From positions 124,001 through 188,000 of the forward strand of contig NW_022985695.1 of NCBI RefSeq assembly GCF_902459465.1: DNA of 64,000 nucleotides, written 5' to 3'. Below are positions 33,606-44,269 of this stretch, in pieces. The position numbers and the translations under genes were made by a program. The notes beneath the pieces were generated by a model, which worked only from the letters and a program-made list of their open reading frames with translations, ran no database searches and had not been told where the DNA came from. Origin of the DNA: Asterias rubens. Taxonomy: Eukaryota > Echinodermata > Asteroidea > Forcipulatida > Asteriidae. The stretch's first letter is position 1. Every line of letters starts with the position of its first letter.

Positions 33606-34754
33606 CACTGGACAGTGGACACTATTGGTAACGTCAAAGACCAGTTTCACAACATATGCATTAAAAAACAAAACTGTGAAAATTTGAGCTCAATAGACCG
33701 ATTGCGCTCCGTGCGTCACGTGACCTATAGTGGGTATTATTGGATGTAAACAGTACGGCGTACTGCATTATAAACGTGCGTTAAAAAGACATGATTACTG
33801 TTGCAACTTTTGGCTCAAAAAAAGGAATAAATTCTTGAAATCGCTGAAGAATATTCCGGAGTTTGTAACATGAGACCTTACCATTGGCTGAACAATGCCA
33901 GTAATGGGTAAACACAGTTTCACCAAGTAGGAAATTCCAAGCGAATTTTCACACGATGTCATGTGTTTGTGCACGGAAAGTGTGGTTTTACAGTGCCCTC
34001 ATTAAAATAATTTTGATGCCAATATTTTCAATAAAAATCTCATCAAGAAGCTGCAAATCCCTTTATTTCCACCCTCAAAATATTTGATAAGAAGGGGTAG
34101 CTGTCAGCTATAAGTAAGACAACTTTGCAATCTCCCTTGTCACTGCCCAACTTCACGCCGTGCACAACGCAAAAATCCACGGCGCGTGAGCTTGCTCAAA
34201 CCTCAGTAATTTACATAGTCTAACCATACTCTCAAAAGAAATCTCTTTTGTAGTAGAATACTGGGAACATCAAACAGCAAATGTGATTTAAATCAATGTC
34301 ACAATATTCAACTTTATAAAAATGGCTCTGTTTTTAGTTATAATTGTTATTTATTGAAAATACAGCCAGTTATGGTCCATCGGTACGAGTCTTCCCATGT
34401 CTTTACTGCGTAGCTGTGCTTTTCTATACCCACTATGTCACATGATCACATGTAAACATTGTTAGCGCAATCGGTCTATTGGTCGTCGAAGTTGGGAGAT
34501 AATAATGAAAAAAAAAATAAACCTTGTCACACAAAGTTGTGTGCATTCAGATGCTTGATTTCGAGAACTCAAAATCTAATTCTGAGGTCTCAAAAAACAA
34601 ATTCATGGAAAACTACTTCTTTGTCAAACTCAACGTTACTTCAGAGGGAGCCTTTTCTCACACCATTTTATACTATCAACAGCTCCCCATTACCCAACCA
34701 AGTGAGGTTTTACGCTAATGATTATTTTGAGTAATTATGAAAAGTGTCCACTGC
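33606..34754. mobile_element. TTAA-family foldback element split by another insertion
   Basis: The outer parts (33606-33692 and 34482-34754) are the two halves of one GGACACTATTGG family element. They are interrupted in the GAGCTCAATTGGTCG block by the element at 33693-34481. The ends are worn and the TTAA sites are no longer clear. Confidence 0.78.
33693..34481. mobile_element. 789-bp element nested in a TTAA foldback element
   Basis: Inverted ends AGACCGATTGCGCTCCGTG and (complement of) GTTAGCGCAATCGGTCT bracket about 790 bp without a gene. Inner arms also pair around GTCACGTGACCTATAGTGGG and CCCACTATGTCACATGATC. An AT or TA dinucleotide at the junctions suggests a 2-bp target duplication, as in mariner-type elements. 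Confidence 0.75.
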
Positions 34755-35196
34755 ACAAGAAGTTTTTTTCTGTAAAAAAGTTATCTGTTGGTAAACAGTG
34801 TTGTGATTATTTCCAATCACTTTTGTGTTTTATTTTTATTTTTATTATCTCCACAAAAAGTGCATTCAACCATTTTATTCTCTTAATAGATTTCCTAATG
34901 CGAGCTTACAAATGGTATTTTGCAACAAATGGATGGTCAGGTCATCGGAAACAAACAATTGGTTTTATTAGTTTTTTAAAGGGAAAAAGCTGCCACTTTT
35001 TCATTTAATATAACATTTTTTATCTAGTCATGGAGGTAGTTTTGTTGGGCGCAAACTGACCTCCTGCCGCATGTGGATGAATGAAGTTTGCAGGATACAT
35101 TTCGCCAAGCTCGATCGATATGCATTCAAATTCATCCTTGCTTGCTTGCCCAGTTCCTTGACATTTCGATTTGGACTTAATTAATAAACAACCCTT

Positions 35197-35531
35197 TTAA
35201 AGGCAGTGAACACAATTGGTTACTACTCAAAATAATTATTAGTATAAACCTTACTTGGTGACGAGTAATGGGGAGAGGTTGATGGTATAAAACATTGTGA
35301 GAAACACGTGACATAGTTTTCAAGAAAGAAGTAATTTTCCATGAATCTAAATGCACACAACTTCGTGTGACACAGGGTGTTTTTTCTTTCATTGTTATCT
35401 CGCAACTTCGACGACCAATTGAGCTCGAATTTTCACAGGTCTGTTATTTTATGTCAAAATGCGAGATGTTGTTATACACCAAGTGAGAAGACTGGTCTTT
35501 AACAATTACCAGTAGTGTCCAGTGTCTTTAA
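35197..35531. mobile_element. TTAA foldback element (GGACACTATTGG family), copy 6
   Basis: TTAA at both ends (35197 and 35528) with inverted ends AGGCAGTGAACACAATTGG and CCAGTAGTGTCCAGTGTCT. About 50 bp shorter than other copies owing to an internal loss. It lies in gene A intron 1. Confidence 0.85.
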
Positions 35532-36072
35532 ATTCTCAGAGATTTTTGTTTTCTTCTAAGTAGAGATGTGGAATATAAAGTTGCAGTCTGAATGATTTTT
35601 ATAACTTGATTCGTGGTTCCAAACTGCAAAAGTTGGGGCAAAAATAAAAATGTTTTTGACAGCACCAAATTTTCATCAAAGCTTGAAATTTGTAATGAAA
35701 ATCAGGTGCGAAACTCAATAAAGCTGAGTGCACAAATTTAAATCGGACCATCAACTTGTTTGCGTGCTCAGCAGAGGCTGAACTGCTGAAGTTTGCGCGA
35801 AGATTGAATGAAGTTAATGTCCAACAGTTCTATTCTAGTTCTACCATTCTACCTTGATGCTCAAATCAGGTAGTTGTTTTGGGGGAAAAAAACATTAATA
35901 TATTATTATGTATGGATAAAAGTATGATGAATAATAAGTGAAAAAGTGACGGCCCACGCCCAGTGTGCACACAGGGTGCAGTGACTGATGAGTTTAGTTT
36001 AGGAGCCGGGGGGGGGGGGGGGGCTGGAAGAAAACTACATTATATTTATTTTTTAAAATAAACAGTTTAACT

Positions 36073-36465
36073 TTAAAGGAACACGTTGCCTTGGATCGGG
36101 CGAGTTGGTCTATAAAAAGCGTTTCTAACCGTGTGTTATATAATGCATATGGTTAGAAAGATGTTGTAAAAGTAGAATACAATGATCCACACAAACATGC
36201 CTCGAAAGTGCACGGTTTCCTTTAACCTCGTCGACAAGCACGGTCGGCCATTTATTTATGGGAGTCAAATTTTTGACTCCCATAAATGGCCGACCATGTT
36301 AGTTCGCAAAGTAAAAGGAAAACCACGCAATTTCAAGGCAAATTTGTGTGGATCATTGTATTCTACTTTTAAAACATCTTTCCAATCATATGCATTTTAT
36401 AACAAACGGTTACAAACGCTTTTTGTACACCAACTCGTCCGATCCAAGGCAACGTGTTCCTTTAA
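36073..36465. mobile_element. TTAA foldback element, GGAACACGTTGCC family, copy 1
   Basis: TTAA lies at both ends, with inverted ends AGGAACACGTTGCCTTGG and CCAAGGCAACGTGTTCCT. The centre is itself a perfect palindrome (GGTCGGCCATTTAT...ATAAATGGCCGACC) at about 36242-36297, so the whole element could fold as one long hairpin. It ends about 250 bp from gene A exon 1, in intron 1. Confidence 0.88.
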
Positions 36466-36717
36466 ATTTAAAACCCTTACCCTAACCTTGGAGTGGCCCT
36501 GTATTATATAATTGTACCCCAAATTTACCGCAAAGGCAAGCACTACTATGCAGTACCACCATTAAAAAAAACAGTTAATACACTAGCTATTAAGTACTAC
36601 ACACAATAAAAGACACACACGTATGAAGAATAGGTGGGTCGAGTTGACTCCACATGCCAGGAGTGGAACTGATTTTGGTCCGTGTTTTAATTTCAGGAAG
36701 GCAGATTTTTAACTTAC

Positions 36718-36875
36718 GTGCATCCATAAAACTCAATGTTTAACCAAACCATGGCCAATGAAGCCAGTTGATTTCCATGGTATCGGTCCCAGTTGTTGAC
36801 AATAAACTGTTTTCGAGCATTCCAGTGTCTAGCTGGCTCGTTCGGGTTACGTTGATTTTCACAAAATTCCTCCAT
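36718..36875 (-). CDS. NKRF-like gene A, exon 1 (XTBD)
   Basis: It encodes the N-terminal part of the XRN2-binding XTBD fold: MEEFCENQRNPNEPARHW, then ARKQFIVNNWDRY, then NQLASLAMVWLNIEFYGC. These align directly with paralogue B (WKARKQFMINNWDRY, NQLVSLAMVWSNMEFDG) and with the human CDKN2AIPNL/NKRF pattern. The donor is GTAAGT (complement of 36712-36717), and it splices in phase to the exon that starts at 32560. The start is set at the MEEF methionine by comparison with B; an in-frame ATG 36 bp upstream (36911) is also possible. Confidence 0.85.
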
Positions 36876-37193
36876 CTTCTGACAGCAGTACAGGACGTGA
36901 CAATCATGCACGACTGTTCTTGCGCGTAGGCGTCGCTCGGTAATTTCGTATCACTTGGCGGCGCCCTAACTAACCCAACAAAATTGTATTTTATTTTCAG
37001 GGCCAAATTTTGCTTTCCTCAGAATAACCACCTCCATGGAATAACGGTTGCAAGCCAAACTTCAATGCCACATGTCCAATTCGTGACTGGTATAAAGCTC
37101 TATGAAATTGGGCCCAGTTTTGAAGATATTGTTTTACCTTTAGCTATGCATGTTTCAAATGAAGGGACTGTCACCCGGCCTGCAATCAGTTAA

Positions 37194-37555
37194 TTAAAGG
37201 GACACGTTGCCTTGGATCAAACGAGTTGAGTTGGCAGTAAAAAATGCATTTGTAACAGTTATGGAAAGGTGTTTTAGAAGTAGAATACAATGATCAACAC
37301 AAATTTGCCTTGAAATGCGTGGTTTTCTTTTGGTTTTACGAACTAACACGGTCGCCCATTTATGACTCTCATAAATGGCCGATCATGGTAGTCGACGAGG
37401 TAAAATGAAAACCTCGCAATTTCGAGGCATATTTGTGTGGATCATTGTGTTCTACTTTTAAAACATCTTTCCAACCTTATGCATTTTAAAGCAAATGGTT
37501 ACAAACGCTTTTTCAACGACCATCTCGACTAGTCCTAGGCAACATGTTCCTTTAA
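37194..37555. mobile_element. TTAA foldback element, GGAACACGTTGCC family, copy 2
   Basis: TTAA at both ends (37194 and 37552), with ends AGGGACACGTTGCCTTGG and TAGGCAACATGTTCCT. Internal sequence matches copy 1 (GTAGAATACAATGATC, CTTTTAAAACATCTTTCCAA), although the central palindrome is shorter. It lies just upstream of the gene A promoter region. Confidence 0.87.
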
Positions 37556-37559
37556 CTGA

Positions 37560-39790
37560 GGGAGTTGAGAAGAGAATGGCCAAAATGCTTGTATTTGTAA
37601 GCACAATTGAAACACAGTATGGAAATATAACCAGATAATAACAGGACTGGAATTTCATCTTTTGAAAGGGCCAGGCCATTGGAAAATCTTAAAGTCTAAG
37701 GGAACCTTTCAAAGGGGCACCAAGGTCAAGCAAGACAGGGCAACAGAGGCCAGGCCTCTGTGAAATTTCAGGCATGTATAAGATGTGAACAAGTGCACCC
37801 TAACACTAATTATGCATCCCAAAAATAACCACTCCTCCCCTGCACCCTGCCCCAAACTTCTCAACAGCTACCCCTATATTCCCTAATTAAATCCCCAACC
37901 CTTTCAACCAACCTTTAGACCTACCCAGAAATGTACAGTATCCTGACTATAACACCCCCCCCCCCCATTCTGCACATCCACAATACACATCCCAAAATTA
38001 AACACCCCCCCCCCCCCATCCAATCAACCGGACCTCTATAGCCCTACCTGAACAGAAATCTAGAATATTCTGAGGACCCCCCCCCCCTCATCCCCCAATT
38101 AACCCTTCCATCATTTGTTGTAACTTCATACAATGTACTTTTTAAACCTCATTTTCAACTGTGCATAGGTGGTTAGGCTTCATCCATTTTGTATTTTTAC
38201 AACCAAAGATCGAAAAGTGCCATAGGCAGCCAAGGTCCAAACATGAAGCATATGTAGTGCCTGTACCATATGTACTTGTCGCCATTTCAGTAAGCAACTC
38301 TTTAGATGCACAAATAGATCAGTGCAGACAATGCGCATAAAAAAAAGAATCAGCAAATCTCAAAAAAAAACAAATTCATAAATACCCCAGACAGTTTCGC
38401 TACTCCTATTGGTGGAGATAATCAACAAACCAAAACTTTCAAATACATGACAGCATTTTAGACAAATATTTTTTCTCCGGATGACTCTTAGACAGCTTGT
38501 ACAAATTTATTTCAATTAGACACTCAGCTTAACAAATCGAAGCATGTTTTTCTTGATAGTAGTACCAATACTTACTTTTACTTTTATTAAATTACTTTAA
38601 TAAGTGATCTGAGACCAATTTCATAAAGCTGCTTAAAAGCAGAAAATACAATGTATTCTGTGTAAAAAAATGTCTAGCAGGATACCAGCCACAGATAGTA
38701 CATGTGAGACTGTGTTTTTAAAGCTGCTAAGAAACTTCATTCTGGTAAGCATAAATTTCTTATGCTTAGCAACTTATTGTGTTAACTGGTTACTCAGGGT
38801 ACTTGTTTTCTATCGATTGAGGGCGCTGTTCACATCGAGCAGTTGCTACGAGGGCTGAAAGTCAGAGTCTTAGTTTCACGATTTTCCCAAGTAAACAGCC
38901 CATTGTTCTTCGCCCAAAGTTTTTTGGATTTCCGCCGAGGTTTATTAAACGGTTTGTGCATTGATTTTCTTGCCACTAAAATTATAAAGCTGATTGATTG
39001 ATTGTGTTATATTTATGTACTGATTTTAAGCCTAAAATAGTTGTATTTTGTCATTGCGTTTAGTTTGGTCGCACATGTAATTGGGGATTGTTATTCATAC
39101 ACGCATATTGTCGTTGGTTGATATAACACAGGTTAACGCATAATATTCTATGATTCAGTCAGTTGCTAATTGTGTTTATGTGGTAATTATAGCCCAGGGT
39201 TTATAGGTCAAAGTTTGTATTATAGATTCCCTTCAGGCACATGGGTCAATGTAAACATTGCTTTATTCAGTCCTTTATTTGCATTATTATTAGGGTAATT
39301 CTGGTTAGGTCCAATTAATTGGTACAATCACTGAGTATTTCTTGTGACATATATTTTTGTTTCTATTTTCATTGTAGTTAATCTGTGCTAATCACAATGC
39401 CTAATGAGAAGAAGAAGAGATATTAAAGAAACCAATCACAGAAGCACAGCATTTTCGTCTTTGGCTGATTCACACTTGCTTAGCAATTAAGATTTATACA
39501 CAGTTAGGGTCAATCTTAACTCTTTGTGAAATTAATTGATAGCTGCAAATGAAGCATCAGGCTATACAACGAACTGCATTGAAAGGTAGTTCCAGGTCTA
39601 AACTTACATGTACATGATAAATTCTTTACAATAACTATATTTGATAACTTTAAAGAAATAACTGCTACCCAAAACCCCTCTATTATAAATATATCCCTTG
39701 CAAACTGGCATTCATTCAAGACCAAACAGTGCCTTAGTGAGATCAGCGAAGACCAATCTTTGGGTAAGAGACTTAGTAAACAAGCAGCAG
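37560..39790. other. Intergenic stretch between genes A and B
   Basis: No exon was recognised. It contains C-rich runs near 37966-38020 and 38084, and a worn TTTCATAGAG-type foldback relative at about 38605-38775. Short reading frames here look random. Confidence 0.5.
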
Positions 39791-39797
39791 GCACAAT

Positions 39798-40010
39798 AGA
39801 CCCTTCCCATGAAATATGTAAATTGCACATACTAACATTTTGGTTGGCAAAATGAGGGAACATCGCGCTGTTTTGTACACGGCTATTGGATACGTGACGC
39901 AGACGCGCTTGCGCATCTGCTTAGTGCACAACTCTATGGCGTTTGCCAACCAAAAGGGTCTGTATGCATGCGTGAATGTGATTAGCATATTTCATGGGAA
40001 GGGTCCATTC
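39798..40010. mobile_element. Foldback element, GACCCTTCCCATGAAATATG ends
   Basis: Inverted ends GACCCTTCCCATGAAATATG and CATATTTCATGGGAAGGGTC enclose about 170 bp. The inner arms pair through TTTTGGTTGGCAAA and TTTGCCAACCAAAA. It is non-coding. Confidence 0.82.
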
Positions 40011-40019
40011 CAATGACTA

Positions 40020-41100
40020 GAATACAAGAGGTACATACACCAAACATTAGAGGTTTGAATTTAATGCACTTTTTCAAACTGACAACTCGGTATACACAAT
40101 GACTTCTTCTACATGTACTTTTGACAGTAACAAGAAGCCGCAGGTGGCAACATGCAGGCATGCATTATATGTATAATCATTCGTTGCACTGTTCGTATGA
40201 CATTTTATTTCTGTAGTTAAGCTAATTTTGTTTCAATGCAATAAAGCTTTTTTTCTTGGTTTGGCATGCCTGTTTTGTCAGCTGTGGGTTCATTGAGTTG
40301 GTTTACAGGTCAAATAATTTTTTTAATAGTTTGTTAACTTTAGACGCCTTCATGTAAAGTTAGTCGCCAACTGTCGCCAACCATGAGAACATAGACTGAG
40401 GCGAGACAACATGTCTAGCTATAATTTTGGTTTGAACTTGATTTTTCTCTGATATAGGAAATGCAACAAAAGAATCATTCATTAAATCTAAAGAACAAAT
40501 TAATTTGAATTTTGTTTAGTGGGTGAATTTCTATAATTTATAACAGCAATAGCCCATAATGCGCAATGGTAATATTTAAAACACAAAATACAAATGATCA
40601 TAATATAAAATTTTGTGAAACAATTCCCTTCTAATGAATGTGGTTAAACAAAATAAAGTGATTAAACAAAGTTGTAAATCTGAGAAACAATTCATGCATG
40701 AAATATTTCTCCAATATTGTGTAATTCCTATTATGGATTTTTCTTCCTACAATGAAATAAGTGTAACCACCTTTTGAAATTGAACACTTACAGGTTGGTT
40801 TTTACTGTACTCCTAAAACTACAAGGTTCGTTCCGCTATCGTCTCCAAGACCTATTCGTGTAGAGGATAGCAGAACGAACCTTTGCATAGTTCTTTGAGT
40901 AGTTTTATCTACACAGTATTAAATGAATTAAACAAGTCCAAACACCTTAGGTATAGATGGGTTACGATCAGGTCATTCGAATGCCATTATAAATGTATTA
41001 ACAAGGGAAAAGTGCATGCGTGTACAATTCATCAAATATGGCGGTCGATGACGCCTGTTGCAATCCATCTATACTTTGCCTTTAAAACATGAAACTATCT
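40020..41100. other. Region downstream of gene B
   Basis: Probably includes the 3' UTR of minus-strand gene B. A 58-bp hairpin at 40826-40883 (AAGGTTCGTTC.GCTATC arms) is the only structure seen. Confidence 0.45.
40826..40883. repeat. 58-bp imperfect hairpin
   Basis: Arms AAGGTTCGTTCCGCTATC and GATAGCAGAACGAACCTT flank a loop of about 20 bp. It is a small foldback element or its remnant. Confidence 0.65.
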
Positions 41101-41105
41101 GAAAA

Positions 41106-43131
41106 TCACTGTCCAGGTGAGATAAGTTCATACTGTCCACAAGTCCCGCCACTTTCTGCCACATCTTGAACAAGATCATTGAGATTGCGTCTCTGACAAA
41201 CTACAAGGAACCGTTTTTGTCCTTTCCCATGTGATTTACTCTTTAGACGAAATTTTTGGCAGACTTCATGGATCACTTTCCTCTCATCGTTCGAGAGGTC
41301 TGCAGAGAACACAAGATCATCTCGTCGCCCCGAGGTCACAAAATTCTCCAGGATCTTTTTAACTGCTTTCATGTCGAGCTTTTGGGTTGCGCTATCCTTC
41401 GGCACAGGAATGAACCCAAGCCCTTGCATTCCAATCTTCCCGTTAGCTTGGATGGGCTCTACAATTCCATCCTTCCCTAATGCCCCACCTTTCCAGCCCA
41501 TCATTTTCAGCAACTTGTGTCCAACGTTGGATTCACCAATTGCCGTGTTTTTTGCATCAGGCTGTTTGATATTTTTGACATGTTCGAGTTCATCGCGATT
41601 GACTGCCACTCCCTGGGCATTGTTAAGGTTCTTCTTCAGGGTTGGACAGCTTTGTTTCAGTATCGCTAGAGCTTTAGCGGCAGAGATATGTTTCACTTCT
41701 TTTTTGTTCATGTGAACTCCAGAAGCGACAGTAACACCATTGATGACGGTGTGGCACACATAACCAATTTCACCATTCAGCCTTCCAATAGTATCGCTGG
41801 TTTTAAACAAAATGGGAACATGGTTACTCTGTGCAGAGTTTATCAACATGCTAACTGGTGGGATTGAAACAGCATGATCCATCAGAACAAACCCATCTAA
41901 GGTGTTGACTGCCACTCCCTGGGCATTGTTAAGGTTCTTCTTCAGGGTTGGACAGCTTTGTTTCAGTATCGCTAGAGCTTTAGCGGCAGAGATTAGTTTC
42001 ACTTCTCTTTTGTTCATGTGAACTCCAGAAGCGACAGTAACGCCATTGATGATGGTGTGGCACACATAACCAATTTCACCATCCAGCCTTCCAATATTAT
42101 CGCTGGTTTTGAACAAAATGGGAACATGGTTACTCTGTGCAGAGTTTATCAACATGCTAACTGGTGAGATTGAAACGGCATGATCCCTCAGAACAAACCC
42201 ATCTAAGGTGTAGGTCGGCTTTGGGGTTCCACTAATATTATGTGCTTTAACTTCAAAATTCTGCGACTCCAAATTGTCGTCAAAGGGCACTACCTCTTTG
42301 CTGTAGTTTCTTCCCAGCTGGCTCACTTTATTCTCATTGTTCACGACATAGTTGGAACTCTCCAAGATGGACACAGCCTTCTCGGCTGCAGCCGTTTTAG
42401 CGTTGGGTTTGTTGGCAGATTCTACACTGGCCATAAGTACATCACCCATGTACAGATTACAGAGCCAAGTTGGGTTATCATTGATGCTCATTCCAAGATT
42501 CCTTCTGACCGCTTTCGGCAACTTTCCACCAACGGGAGGAATCTCAATAAATTCCACATCTGGTCTCAGGGATGATTTGCTCCCAGCATTGTGAAGCCTG
42601 TGGAGTGCAGAGCCCAAGTGATTGTTCGGATTACTCTGTCTCAGCAAGTTGTCCGCTAGTAAAGAGACAGCTTTATCGTGCGCCACCATCGTATTTCCTA
42701 GTTGGTCATCTCTCTTCTTGAAGTTCGATTGTTTTGTCCCTCGTTTGTCATATCCGAAAGCTGCCCGCTCCCTTGCAATTGGTTTATTCTCCGTCTTCTG
42801 GAACTTACTCCCTGCTCTTTCCGTCTCTTCAAGTTTTCGCTTAACTTGCCCACCAGGAAAGTCACATCCCTTGTTGGCCGTCTCCATGGAGCTGGCTCCA
42901 GCTTTCTGGAAGATACTCTCTTCTTTTTCCTCCTTAAGTCTGGGCGTAACTTGTTCCGAGGCGTTGGTCGTTGGGATCACTTCTGGTGTTGGTTTGGATT
43001 TGGGTTTAACAAAAGGCTGAGATGTACTCACAGAGGTGTTTGGTTTGCTTTTAACGTCCAAGGGTGTGTCATCATCTAGAGATATGCCTTTAGCCATTTC
43101 CTTTACTCGTTCCATCAATTCAGGTGGATAT
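41106..43131 (-). CDS. NKRF: NKRF-like gene B, main exon 2 (dsRBDs, G-patch, R3H)
   Basis: With exon 1 this gives a 734-aa protein, close to vertebrate NKRF (about 690 aa). The acceptor is AG before 43131, and phase continues across a split Ser codon. Order: end of XTBD (YPPELMERVKEMAKGI); a basic linker; a first dsRBD-like region at about 290-360 (WLCNLYMGDVLMASVESANK, QLGRNYSKEVVPFDD); two nearly identical 102-residue dsRBD units (PILFKTSD, YVCHTIINGVTVASGVH, ISAAKALAILK); a G-patch at 593-634 (VGHKLLKMMGWKGGALGKDG and MQGLGF); an R3H domain at about 646-734, ending GQYELISPGQ as NKRF does. NKRF is a nucleolar/nuclear partner of XRN2 and DHX15 in rRNA and RNA turnover. It starts head-to-head with PTGR2. 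Confidence 0.92.
41601..42212 (-). repeat. 306-bp tandem duplication of one dsRBD unit in gene B
   Basis: Two copies offset by exactly 306 bp (102 codons), nearly identical in DNA. The protein copies differ at only a few positions (for example SDNIGRLDG against SDTIGRLNG, and KREVKLIS against KKEVKHIS). This indicates recent duplication or gene conversion. Confidence 0.92.
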
Positions 43132-43796
43132 CTTCAACAAAAAGAACACCACAAGTAAGTTTGATTCTTTGTTTCAGTGTGCGTTCATTGGGCCGTGAAA
43201 TGATTGCAATATTGTTTGGTGTCTGCTGGTTGTTTATTGTTATGTAGAATAAACACACAATGCACAATATTGGGTCCATATTCAATTCACTTTTTGAGCT
43301 GGATTACTGGTAAATCAATTCAATGTTTTTGTTTTGGCTAAAGTTGTTCAGATAACGAGTAAATAAGAGGATCAATGTAAATCTAGCAAAATATTTTTTG
43401 TAAGGGTTCATTACGGAGATACTCTGAAAGAGTTAAACACAATTAATGTAGACAGACTACACATAAACTATCTCAGAAAAGACAATGAAAGCTTTTCAGA
43501 ATTTCTTGCGGGGAGGATGTATCTCTACCAAGTGAAACTTAACATTTAAATTCAATGTTACACTGTTGGTCACAACACTTGAAATAATATTTCCGTACCT
43601 GTCATTTTGACCAAGATACAGAAATTTTTCCAGTGTTTTGTTCAAAAGTTAAACATTTCATTGGAACGAACAACCAACACAGGTGTGGAACTTTTATAAT
43701 TTTTCCCCCAATAAAGGTCACATTGTGTGTTTATTTCTATTCAGTGTTTTTGTTGTTGTTGACTACATGACTGGGGGGGGGGGGGGCTAGGGTAGA

Positions 43797-43857
43797 TTAG
43801 AGAACTTCAATCCCTTCTGCCATCAGCTTCACTCGTTCCATTAATTCAGGAGGATAC
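43797..43857 (-). CDS. Alternative terminal exon of gene B (XTBD-only isoform)
   Basis: It sits in the intron between gene B exon 1 and exon 2. The acceptor is TTTCAG at 43858 and beyond. Joined to exon 1, the split codon gives Ser and the reading runs YPPELMERVKLMAEGIEVL, then stop. The result is 79 aa: a complete XTBD without dsRBD, G-patch or R3H. The ending resembles human CDKN2AIPNL, which has MADGIEVED at the matching point. A tract of 15 or so G lies just past the stop on the minus-strand transcript side (C-run). No transcript evidence is available here. Confidence 0.75.
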
Positions 43858-44032
43858 CTGAAATTCAAGGTGAATGAAGTTAAAAGTACTGTGTTTCAAT
43901 ACGTGGCTTTAAACTTTCTGAATTTTGATTTTATTTACCTCTTTAAATGTTTGTGTTTTGAAAATGATTATCTTAAAAAATCATTATAAACACTTTAAAG
44001 TTCAACTTCAAGTTTTTGTAGGGAAAAATTAG

Positions 44033-44162
44033 ACTAAACCATTCTGTGAAAGGGGTGTTACAAGGCAGTGCGTGTGCGCTGTCTGTTTACATTGCCCGCT
44101 GTTCACACATAATAAGGCGCGCACCTTGTAACACCCCTTTAACAGAATGGTTTAGTCCAATT
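44033..44162. mobile_element. Foldback element, GACTAAACCATTCTG ends
   Basis: Arms GACTAAACCATTCTGTGAAA and its near-complement (TTTAACAGAATGGTTTAGTC), continuing through GGGGTGTTACAAGG and CCTTGTAACACCCC. It lies in gene B intron 1. Confidence 0.82.
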
Positions 44163-44269
44163 CGGCCGCAGCTTGGCAGTTTGTCAATCCAATAGGCTGG
44201 TACCTTTAGTTCAGCGCTTGGCGACCAAAAAAGACATTGTTGCAAAGCGATGCGACAGGTTCAAAATAT

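Noticed and set aside
36740-37006. Upstream in-frame extension of gene A exon 1
   Set aside because: The 88-codon frame there is a different frame from the XTBD. Comparison with paralogue B supports a start at or near 36875.
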